Shown here: positions 1 through 7,722 of the stretch, piece by piece
Numbering within the stretch: the first letter of the stretch is position 1
How the letters are laid out: every line of letters begins with the position of its first letter
Assembly: GCA_963210315.1 (NCBI GenBank)
Contig: OY723305.1
Location: 1,302,001 to 1,366,000 of the forward strand
Direction: 5' to 3'
Length of the DNA: 64,000 nt
Source of the DNA: Rhynchopus euleeides
Lineage: Eukaryota > Euglenozoa > Diplonemea > Diplonemida > Diplonemidae
Position numbers and translations under genes: made by a program
The notes under the pieces: generated by a model
Databases searched by the model: none
What the model was told of the DNA's origin: nothing
Seen by the model: only the letters and a program-made list of their open reading frames with translations

Positions 1-324
1 AGGCAAAAATTTTCACCTATTTTTGGTCACCTAAGGGGGGGGCTTCGCTCCGGGTCACTGACCCAAGCTGACCCAGATTGACCCGGAGCGAAGCCCCCCA
101 TTTTCCTAAGGTGAAAAACCCCAGGGTGACCCAAATTGACCCAAGTTGACCCAAATTGACCCGGAGCGAAGACCCCCACTTGGGTCAATTTGGGTCACCC
201 TGGGGCTTTTCACCTTAGGAAAATGGGGGGCTTCGCTCCGGGTCAATCTGGGTCAGCTTGGGTCAGTGACCCGGAGCGAAGCCCCCCCCCTTAGGTGACC
301 AAAAATAGGTGAAAATTTTTGCCT
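1..324. repeat. Large near-perfect palindrome (foldback element), possibly cut by the window edge
   Basis: Positions 1-146 are repeated almost perfectly in inverted orientation at 178-324, around a short centre of about 31 bp. Inside each arm are short words related to TGACCCAAATTGACCC and the motif GGAGCGAAG followed by a C run. It has no ORF of interest. The left end coincides with the window edge, so the full element may be longer. It resembles a foldback or MITE-like repeat, and single-stranded it would form a stem of nearly 150 bp. Confidence 0.9.
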
Positions 325-1808
325 ATTTTCCCTTGTGTCAAACTTGGAGTCTGACCCAAAAATCGGAATCTGTGACCCATGGTTTATATGGGCAAACCTG
401 AAAATTTCCGACTTTTTCCTCAATTTTTCCCACTTCCTGGCCATACCTTTCCCGACCCAAAATCAAACAAATGCAGCGGAAAATGGCCAAAAATAGGCCA
501 AAAAACCCCAAAATTTTTTCCGGGGGGCTTCGCCCCCCGGACCCCCCTTGCGTGGGGGGCTTCGCCCCCCACGCCACACGCACCTCCCGGCCGGTGGCCG
601 GTTCGGTCGTCGTCGGCTGCGGCCAAAGGGCGTGCGGTAGCCGACGCCCTTTTGTGCTCGCCTCCTCCTCCCACACTTCAGTGTGTCGTTTCAGGTGACT
701 CCGTGTTCCTGCTTTGTTCTTCTGTCGACTGGGACGGGCCAGTCCTCGTGGGTTGCCGCCCGGTGTGTCCTCCCCTGGGACCCCCTCCTCCTCCCACCAC
801 TTGCATCTGGTTCAGCTTCAGTGAGAGCTGAGCGGGAGCCATACTTGCTCTCTTGGACCAATTGTTCGCAGTCCTGCATCATGACGAGTTAGGTATTGCC
901 CAGTCGCAGCCATCCCCCGTCCCAGGTGTTCTCCCGTGGGCCAGCTCACCATCTGCAGGTCACCCCGTCACACACCAGTGGGCAGGCCCTGTCAACGAAA
1001 TCGATGTGACTGCTCTTGCCGCAGGGCAACGGATGTGGGCCTGCATTGCATCCTGTTGCCGCTCAGTTCTGTTCCCACCGGAGCTTCTTCTTGCGCCGCA
1101 GATCGAACAGCCTTTCGTGTGGTCGGCGCCGATCTTGTATAGAACGTAGGCAGTAGGCTGCTGTGGGTGACCTGCAGGTTACCCGTCCCTTTCGTGTAGG
1201 CAGCGCGAGAGGTGCGATGTTTTTGTGGGACCACGGCAGCTGCCCCACACTCCATGCTGCTCTCTTGTCTGCTGTTTATGTTGAACAAGGTCTGGCTGCC
1301 AGTGATCTCGCTGGGGGTCGGGCAAACTAAAAAAGAGGTCGGGCACAGGGTGGCCGAGCTCGCGAGAAAAAAAGTGCAGCCCAACCCCGCCCCGACTTCC
1401 CGTGGTATGATGCAAACAGGATCGAATGCACGGCCACAGAACATTTTCACCCAATTCGAGAGGCACCGGATGTTACTGCCTTTGGTCGTCCTGCTGGATC
1501 AAAAATCAGGAATCCAGCCCCCCAGCCGCCGGAGGCCACGGTAGTGAACATCCTGAAAGTCTTCGAAGGCTAGTCCCCACACCGGTTGGTGCTGTTGCAC
1601 ATTCCAGGCGGGGATGGTCCTTCGCTTGGGGCATGATGAGGTGCGTTTCGATGAACACCATCAAGCCCCCAGCATGCCGTTGGGTTTTCATACGCTGCGG
1701 CGCATGAAAACTCGGCCACAAGGCCGAACCCAAAAGCCCCAAAATCTGACCCGGGAGGTAGGGCCGAGGGTAGGGCCATGCCACCCCTGGCGGCCCACCC
1801 TCCCAAAC
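325..1808. other. Intergenic, repeat-derived; no gene recognised
   Basis: ORFs here are short, overlapping and low-complexity. The stretch holds a pair of GC hairpins (520-578) and a segment (about 628-690) found inverted near 29.96-30.02 kb. Nothing resembles a known protein or RNA. Confidence 0.6.
520..578. repeat. Two adjacent GC hairpins with CTTCG loops
   Basis: Two perfect stems each close a CTTCG loop: a G6/C6 stem extended by CCGG, then a stem extended by GCGT/ACGC. On RNA these would be UUCG-type tetraloop hairpins, which are exceptionally stable. A matching inverted pair lies at about 30050-30105 with nearby shared sequence, so this is a dispersed repeat unit rather than a terminator tied to one gene. 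Confidence 0.7.
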
Positions 1809-1926
1809 AAAATGTGTTGCACAAGCGGATCTTTTTGTTTGTGCGCACCTGTACGTGTATGGGTGTCCATACGTGCGCTGCCAACAGTCTTTTTTACCGT
1901 GACCTGAGCAGGTTATAGCAAAAAAG
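1809..1926 (-). repeat. 118-bp direct repeat, 3' copy of the retrotransposon
   Basis: Identical by eye to 6414-6531. It lies downstream of the RT/RNase H ORF in the element's orientation. Such repeats are expected at the ends of, or split within, tyrosine-recombinase retroelements. Confidence 0.9.
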
Positions 1927-2577
1927 ACCTGGTGTCTGCTTCGTGTGCACAAGCGGCCCACTATTGACCCCCCCCCCCCGCCTCCCTTGCCGTTTGCTCT
2001 GGCCCGTTTCTCAGCCTTACTCACTGCGGCTTCGTATCTCGTCACTCTGTTATTACTCTCCCGGTAGGCTGATCAGCAGCATTATGACCGGTCCTGTCAG
2101 GGGAATCTGGGAGGGGGGACGGGGGAATACTCTGTTGCACCGGCTCCCTTCCATGGGAGGGTGCGCTGGGGCTGTAACGCCTGGCACGAGGTTCCAAATC
2201 GGGGTCTCCGAGGGGCGGAGGAGAGAGTCCTCAGCCGAACATCAGCTTTTATAAACGCAGCAGGAAAACAAAGGGCCGCGAATTTCGACACCTTCACCGT
2301 GTTGCGTTGCCCGGAGTACCAGGGCAAGCCCCCCGGAGACTCCACTGTGGTGCCAGGCCCATCAGGGGCATCGCATCGCATCGACCGGCACACCCTGTGG
2401 TGTGACGTGGCTGTCTTCTCAAGGAGCCGGCATCCTTGCAGCGTTTGGAGGAGCCCTTCAGGAGGCATCACTCAGGGACCAACAGCATCTCAACCGCTTG
2501 GCGGGAGACCCCCTCATGGGGCTGCACCCGTGCACCGACGACCCAACACGCTAAGCGGGAGAACCCCTCAGGGAGAC
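1927..2577 (-). other. 3' non-coding part of the retrotransposon
   Basis: No protein motif is seen between the RT/RNase H stop and the 3' direct repeat. It includes a C11 run near 1970. Its right part holds most of the roughly 54-bp periodic motif described separately. Confidence 0.5.
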
Positions 2578-2634
2578 TCACCCCGACCCGATAGCACGCC
2601 GCTTCTCCAGTGGAAGAGCCCCATCAGGGGGCAT
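2447..2634. repeat. Array of four hairpin-like motifs about 54-55 bp apart
   Basis: Related words such as GGAGAACCCCTCAGGGA occur near 2449, 2504, 2558 and 2613. Each is a short imperfect palindrome of the form GGAG-CCCCTCA-GGGG. The sequence between them is not obviously conserved. The array spans the RT/RNase H stop codon and enters the element's 3' region. A role in replication, packaging or recombination is only a guess. Confidence 0.6.
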
Positions 2635-4317
2635 CGTTCCGGACTTGCGTTTCCTCTGGTCCCCGCAGGCAGTCGGGGCACCCCCGGTCGGTGGCAGCGT
2701 CTGCACTTCGCTTGGGTCCGTAGGCACCGTGCTTCTCAGGGGCACGCGGCATCCCATCTCCCCCCGGGGGAACCGGGAGAACCGATCCGCAGGGTTCAAC
2801 GACGTATGTACATATCTCGCGGCGAAGGAGCATCCCGCATTGCTCAATGTGGAGACGATCTGCCCGATCACTTTCCCTGCCCAACCATCTAAGGAGTAGC
2901 CCGCGTTCACTCCCTGAACGACAGCGGTGTTGTCGATGAAAAGCACAATGTGGCATGGCGTCTCCAGCCATCTGACACAGAAGCCGGCCAAGCGTGCTGC
3001 AGCGTGCAGCTCCTTGTGATATATGGGGAGGCCGGCCACATCAGGCGGGAACGGCCCGTAGAAACCATGATTGTCGACCACACAGCCCCACCCGGAGCTG
3101 CTGGCATCCGAAAAACCCGCGACCTGCCTGGTCAGAGGGGGTTGCCACATCTGCCACTCGTTCAGCTCAAGCGTTGCCAGCTCGGTCCTCATGACTTGCC
3201 TGCATTCGATGGGGAGGAGCGCCGGAGCATCCCAGAAACCGCCGGTCATCTCGCCCGCCTCTGCTCGCCCGGCTCTCGCCGTGTCAGACATCCAACAAAG
3301 GATGGTTGTGAGGTGCGCCAGCCGGAGTCTGAGTACATGTGCCCTCCAGACCAGGCAGCCGCACAGCCGCCACCACAGCCGCATTGGGAGGTGACCCTCC
3401 ATATCCAGTTCGCGGGCAGCATCACGCACCTTCTCGACCCACGCAGGGGCCAGTCTCCAGCATTTGTCCCGCAGGTCAAGCTCCATGCCGAGGAATTCCC
3501 CCCGACTGCGTATTGGGGTAGTGTCGCCGATGATCACCCGATACCGCCCGCACAGGGCCCGGAACGACTCCGCAGCTCGTTGTAACAGCGCCGCAGATGT
3601 GGAGGCGAACAGCACGTTGTCTACCCATGTGATGTGGTCCACCCCACTCGCTGCAGCCCCCGCCAGTGTTACCGATGTTGCCTGTGCTAGTTGGGGACTG
3701 CCCGTGTAGCCCATGGCCAGGCGACGCATGCGCAAAACCTTGTTTCCCGCCCTGAAGGAGAAGAACCGTCGTGACTCAGCAGGGAGCTCCAGCTGGAAAA
3801 AAAAATTGGCAAAGTCAAAGTCGCAGAAAAGGGTGTTGCGCATCATGGTGTCAATGATCTCGGCGTAGGACGGGAGGTGGCACGGAGGCAGGGACACAGA
3901 CGCCAGACACAGGTTCAGCTGCTTGCAACTCAGGATAAAGCGCAGGAAACCCGCCCGCTTCTTTGCGACGGTGAATGCCCCCGAGTAGAGGGGCCTCGGT
4001 GAGGCTTTAGAATCCTGTCGAGGCGCTGGTTCGGCGATGTGCCCGTTCAGAAGGTCCGGCACCAGAGGCGTGAGGAGTGCGTTCGTGGGGCCCCGCATCC
4101 TACCACTCTGTTCCGTTGCATGCTGCTTCAGAAAGTCTGGGGAGATACATCGGAAGTGTCGGGCTAGGTCGGGGAAATCAGCGAGGAGGGTCGAGGTATC
4201 GATGGGGTCCGAGGGCGCAGGGCTGATCTGGCCATCATAACAGGCTTTTGGAGCGCGCGTGCCGCTAGTCGAATCAAACCAGGCCGCCGCATAGTCGTAC
4301 CCCCGGAGCAGCCGGGT
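2578..4317 (-). CDS. Reverse transcriptase / RNase H of the tyrosine-recombinase retrotransposon
   Basis: About 580 codons after the recombinase stop. The RT core shows FCDFDFANFFF (first catalytic Asp region), then the template-grip region around RRLAMGYTGSPQ, then TWVDNVLFAS where most RTs have [YF]xDD. The RNase H domain follows with AGFSDASSSGWG, KELHAAA, FIDNTAVVQG and NPADRFSR, giving the D-E-D-D set. No ATG lies between the recombinase stop and the RT core in this frame; the frame is open far upstream but there overlaps the recombinase gene. Expression therefore probably needs a -1 frameshift from the recombinase frame or unusual initiation. The start given is simply the first codon past the recombinase stop. 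The Asn in VDN could mean weak polymerase activity or a lineage-specific variant. Confidence 0.85.
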   Translation of the reverse strand, partial: TRLLRGYDYAAAWFDSTSGTRAPKACYDGQISPAPSDPIDTSTLLADFPDLARHFRCISPDFLKQHATEQSGRMRGPTNALLTPLVPDLLNGHIAEPAPRQDSKASPRPLYSGAFTVAKKRAGFLRFILSCKQLNLCLASVSLPPCHLPSYAEIIDTMMRNTLFCDFDFANFFFQLELPAESRRFFSFRAGNKVLRMRRLAMGYTGSPQLAQATSVTLAGAAASGVDHITWVDNVLFASTSAALLQRAAESFRALCGRYRVIIGDTTPIRSRGEFLGMELDLRDKCWRLAPAWVEKVRDAARELDMEGHLPMRLWWRLCGCLVWRAHVLRLRLAHLTTILCWMSDTARAGRAEAGEMTGGFWDAPALLPIECRQVMRTELATLELNEWQMWQPPLTRQVAGFSDASSSGWGCVVDNHGFYGPFPPDVAGLPIYHKELHAAARLAGFCVRWLETPCHIVLFIDNTAVVQGVNAGYSLDGWAGKVIGQIVSTLSNAGCSFAARYVHTSLNPADRFSRFPRGEMGCRVPLRSTVPTDPSEVQTLPPTGGAPTACGDQRKRKSGTMPPDGALPLEKRRAIGSG

Positions 4318-5255
4318 CAGCGTGACAGCCACTCCGTCGCCCCCGCTGACACCACCGTTGAGCCCCACGTGGTTCGATCCGTGTACTGCCGGGTTGTCTC
4401 CACGTTGCGATGGCGGCCCAGGGCCTGGGCTGCCTGCTCTCCTGCTATCTCTGCCGTGTGGGAGAGGGTGGCGTGTCGCACAAGGTGGGGCGTCACCCCG
4501 AGGTGGGTCTTCGTAAAGCTGAGGTATGTCCGGTACTCCAACTCGGGGAACACGTAACCCTCGGGGGTTGTGCTTCCCACCCTGTTGAGGAGACTGCTCG
4601 CCACCTCCGCCGATCGGGGAAAGCTCAGTGTTTGTCCGAGGGACTTGCGATCTGTCTTGCCGCCCGCCAAGGTGATCACGATCCTCTCCCCCTGCACCCG
4701 CACATGCTTCGCCCGAAGCCGGACCAGGTCCACAAACCGTGCACCGATACTGACCTGAAGCAACAGGGCGTGATGATCGACTGTCTGGCCCGACCTCGCT
4801 GCACTGAGGATGGTAGCCACCGGGGGTGTCGCTGCCCGCTTGGCCTCCAGCCGGTCGAACTCTTTGAACAGGGGGTTCAGGCCCTTCGTGTACGCCGACA
4901 CCTGACCCACCCGTGCCATTCTGTAGAACGTAATTGCTTGATTTGCTGACGAGGCCTGGAAGTGGCCCTGTTGCATCTTCCATTCCACCCACATCAGATA
5001 CGCCATGTCGTTGCCAATGGTGGGATCGTGGGCCTGAAGGGTGCTCCGAAAGGCATCCGCCCTCTTCAGCACCGAGAGGAAAGGCTGAGGGGAGGCGTAT
5101 GCGCTGCGTATCCTCTTCAACGTCAGGTCCTTCAGATCCTCGATCGCGTCCGGTTCGATCCCTTCTTTCTTTCGCGACTTGATACGGTCGAAGACCGGCC
5201 GCCACTGCTCGTACACAGGGGGAGGGGGGGGAGGGTTTGCCAGGGTTGGAGTCAT
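4317..5255 (-). CDS. Tyrosine recombinase of the retrotransposon
   Basis: 312 aa from ATG at 5255. The N-terminal half looks like a core-binding domain (KRADAFRSTLQAHDP, then SSANQAITFYRMARVG). The catalytic half shows the family signature: Arg in GARFVDLVRLR, then HLVRHATLSHTAEIAG (HxxR), GRHRNVETTRQY (second His and the nucleophile Tyr). This enzyme class integrates the circular cDNA by site-specific recombination rather than by DDE chemistry. It sits between gag and RT and ends where the RT frame becomes the only open one. A C-rich leader lies between the gag stop (5344) and this start. Family assignment is firm; activity is inferred from intact motifs. Confidence 0.88.
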   Translation of the reverse strand: MTPTLANPPPPPPVYEQWRPVFDRIKSRKKEGIEPDAIEDLKDLTLKRIRSAYASPQPFLSVLKRADAFRSTLQAHDPTIGNDMAYLMWVEWKMQQGHFQASSANQAITFYRMARVGQVSAYTKGLNPLFKEFDRLEAKRAATPPVATILSAARSGQTVDHHALLLQVSIGARFVDLVRLRAKHVRVQGERIVITLAGGKTDRKSLGQTLSFPRSAEVASSLLNRVGSTTPEGYVFPELEYRTYLSFTKTHLGVTPHLVRHATLSHTAEIAGEQAAQALGRHRNVETTRQYTDRTTWGSTVVSAGATEWLSR

Positions 5256-5343
5256 GCACGGGGCGGGGGGATAGAGTTGGGGGGGTGGGGGGAGGGGTTG
5301 AGGGGAGGGGAGGGAGGGACAAGGAGGGAGGCACAGGCGGCTG

Positions 5344-6381
5344 TCACTTTCCCGCCTGCCGAGGGCCCCTGTTGTTGAACAGCTGGATGGGGCGCCTCTG
5401 CGGGTAGGGGTTGCTGCGGTGTTGATGGTGGGGCGGCGGGGGTGCAGGCTTCGCCTCCTTTGCCTCCTTTGCCTTCAGGTCGCTCGCTGCGACTGCCCGT
5501 GCGTCTCCTTCAATTCGAACCTGCCATTCCGCAGAGAACTTGGTCCAAGCCATGCGCTTGGCCTTGTCCTCGTAGTGTCTCCTCGCCCCCAAACCGAGCG
5601 AACCCAGTTTGATGGCTTGGAGGGTCACTACATTTTTATGCAACAGCTCCATGGCCGTGCTGTCTGGGGCCGCCCCGTCCCGGCACATCCTGAATCCCAA
5701 ATCCAGATTGTCGAATGCCGTAAGGCCTTCCCGCACATGGAAAGCGTTGGGGTCGCCATTCTGCAGGCCCGACTCGTTGAACGACACCGCACACTTGGAG
5801 CGCAGCATCATCCGGCCGGCCTCGCTCTGCACCGCAGACGTCCACGTGACAACCCGCTGGATGTCAATGGCACCCACATCACGGCTAGCCCTGTCCCGGC
5901 GCAGCTCAGCCTCCAGGTTGGTCACCTTCCTCACCATGAGGAGGATCACTTCCTTCAGCCTCTGCGAGTCCATGTCATCCAGGAACTCCAGGTTTCCCCA
6001 TCCCTCAGTATTGTGGCCGGCACCATCAGGGTGCACAGTCACTGGTGGGAGGAGCCCCGCCTCCGGGCGGGGCTCGCTCTTGGACCCCTCATGGATCCAA
6101 GAGCAGACGGGGCACACACGCCTCCCGTCCTCCCTGGCCACCTGGAACGCCCGCAGCGTTCCTTCCGGGAGGAGCTGTTCCATACAGCTGGTGTACTCCC
6201 CGAGGCCACACACCGCACAGTTCCCTGCAACCGGCCCCTCATGGGCGGTGGTGCATTCGGGGAACGCGCACCCTTCCTTAGGTGCCACCGGCTCGTACCC
6301 GTTCACCAATTGGAGGGGCATCAGGTTGTCTACATCGATGTCGCGCACCCTGAAGCGCTCGGCAGTCCTTGGGGCGGCCAT
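5344..6381 (-). CDS. Gag-like protein of the retrotransposon
   Basis: 345 aa from ATG at 6381, just inside the 5' direct repeat. The frame is open further upstream through the repeat, but the first ATG after the repeat is the likely start. The N-terminal third carries CxxC-type pairs (CAFPEC, CAVCGLGEYTSC, VCPVCSWIHEG), suggesting a small zinc-binding unit. The middle is helical with a short coiled-coil-like stretch (LLMVRKVTNLEAELRRD). The C-terminus is basic and proline-rich (HHQHRSNPYPQRRP), plausible for nucleic-acid binding. There is no sequence hallmark beyond this; the call rests on position and composition. Confidence 0.65.
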   Translation of the reverse strand: MAAPRTAERFRVRDIDVDNLMPLQLVNGYEPVAPKEGCAFPECTTAHEGPVAGNCAVCGLGEYTSCMEQLLPEGTLRAFQVAREDGRRVCPVCSWIHEGSKSEPRPEAGLLPPVTVHPDGAGHNTEGWGNLEFLDDMDSQRLKEVILLMVRKVTNLEAELRRDRASRDVGAIDIQRVVTWTSAVQSEAGRMMLRSKCAVSFNESGLQNGDPNAFHVREGLTAFDNLDLGFRMCRDGAAPDSTAMELLHKNVVTLQAIKLGSLGLGARRHYEDKAKRMAWTKFSAEWQVRIEGDARAVAASDLKAKEAKEAKPAPPPPHHQHRSNPYPQRRPIQLFNNRGPRQAGK

Positions 6382-6413
6382 CGTGTGAGTGCGAGTGTGT
6401 GTGTTTTGGGGGG

Positions 6414-6531
6414 AAAATGTGTTGCACAAGCGGATCTTTTTGTTTGTGCGCACCTGTACGTGTATGGGTGTCCATACGTGCGCTGCCAACAGTCTTTTTT
6501 ACCGTGACCTGAGCAGGTTATAGCAAAAAAG
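6414..6531 (-). repeat. 118-bp direct repeat, 5' copy of the retrotransposon
   Basis: Identical by eye to 1809-1926. In the element's orientation it begins at 6531 and runs up to 33 bp before the gag ATG, so it may contain the promoter and transcript start. Confidence 0.9.
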
Positions 6532-7722
6532 GGAGGTGGGGCCGCGGCCCCCTGCCAGCCCTGGCACGGGATCACTGCTGGCGGGTAGTTCAGGCTCGTG
6601 GCCCTCCTCGTTCCGATAGCCCCTCGGACATCCAAATGATTCACGTGCAGCAGCCCATGCGCAGAGAACGGTGTGCCGTCTTGTACAGCAACTGTTGGAC
6701 AACTGTTGAAATCGTTTTTCACCAAAAAAAATCACTCTGCGGGCCAAGTCGAAGATTTTTCTGGGGACTTTTGGTGTCCCCAATTTTTCAATTTTCGAAA
6801 AATAAGCTCACTTTGCTAAACTGGACCCAACTCCCCACACTCTTTTTTTCCGACTTTTTCACGGGTTTTTTCCGGTTTTTTTTGGCGGATGGAGCGAAGA
6901 CCCCCATTCAGTCCAATTTTTTGAAAAAACTGTGAAAAATGGGGGATTCGCCCGTGTGGGGTAAAAGTCCCAATTTTTGGGAAAAAAGTCAAAATTAGGG
7001 CAACTAGACCCCATTTTGGGTGATTTTCGGGTGCAAAACGTACCCTAGGCATCCCTGGGGTACATTGAATACCATCCAGGGACTCTAGGACCAGTAGAAG
7101 TGCGTTACAATGCACATTTTTGCCCCAAAATGGCCCTGCAACCACCCTGCACAGGATTCACCCCAGAAAAGCGAAAAAATGGCCAAAAATGAGGGTTGGT
7201 GGCCCCAAAAGTGGGTAAAAACCTCCGGAAATTCATATCTGGGGTGGGTCTGGGGGTGGTTTTGCACTGTTGACCTCCAGACCGGAATATTCCAAAAAAA
7301 TTACAGTTTTTCTCAAGGACATCCGGGGGCCTGGGGGGGGGGGGGGGGGGTTTCAAACGTTGCGAACTTCGCTGCTTCGGATATGGTTTGTTCCGCTCTG
7401 TCTTTAGTTTTATTCGGACTGGCCGGCACGGAAAAATTTTCAGATTCACAAAACACACACTGCCACTGCAACCCGACTTGCATGTGCTGTCGACCCACCA
7501 ACCTGTCAGCTCACCGCATCCTTGTTGTGATCGAACATCAGCAGCATCAGCATCAGACAACTCGAACATTATACTGGGCACATGTTCTGCTGTCAGAAGC
7601 CTTTGCACCTGATGAACAACTATGCCGGATGTAGAAAACCCAGGGGATGTCCTTGCCTTGACAGTACCCACAGAGAATGCCCCTGCACAAAGCCGAGCCT
7701 ACATCTCCAGAGGGCAAGCAGG
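6532..7722. other. Intergenic, dispersed repeats; no gene recognised
   Basis: The region is rich in A, T and G runs. It contains a repeat with an inverted partner at 27.1 kb, one GGAGCGAAGACCCCC motif (6891-6905) and a G16 run near 7337. ORFs are short and unconvincing. Confidence 0.6.
6722..6850 (+). repeat. Dispersed repeat, inverted partner at about 27106-27231
   Basis: About 125 bp matches the other locus in reverse complement with a few differences, including AATAAGCTCACTTTGC and TGGACCCAACTCCCC. There is no coding signal. Confidence 0.85.

Larger units (their letters stand above)
1809..6531 (-). mobile_element. Tyrosine-recombinase retrotransposon (VIPER/DIRS-like), apparently full length
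   Basis: A 118-bp sequence at 1809-1926 is repeated without visible difference in direct orientation at 6414-6531. Between the copies, on the minus strand, lie a gag-like ORF, a tyrosine recombinase ORF and an RT/RNase H ORF. There is no DDE integrase. A tyrosine recombinase together with RT places it in the DIRS/Ngaro/VIPER order. The gene order gag-YR-RT is the one I recall for trypanosomatid VIPER; classical DIRS and Ngaro place the recombinase last. Direct, not inverted, terminal repeats argue for the split-direct-repeat type, but I could not identify the second repeat pair (B1/B2). Long open frames and identical repeats suggest a young copy. Confidence 0.85.

Noticed and set aside
4320..5334. 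N-terminal 340 codons of the long ORF continuous with RT
   Set aside because: They overlap the recombinase in another frame and are Pro/Gly/Arg-rich without motifs, so they are treated as a shadow.
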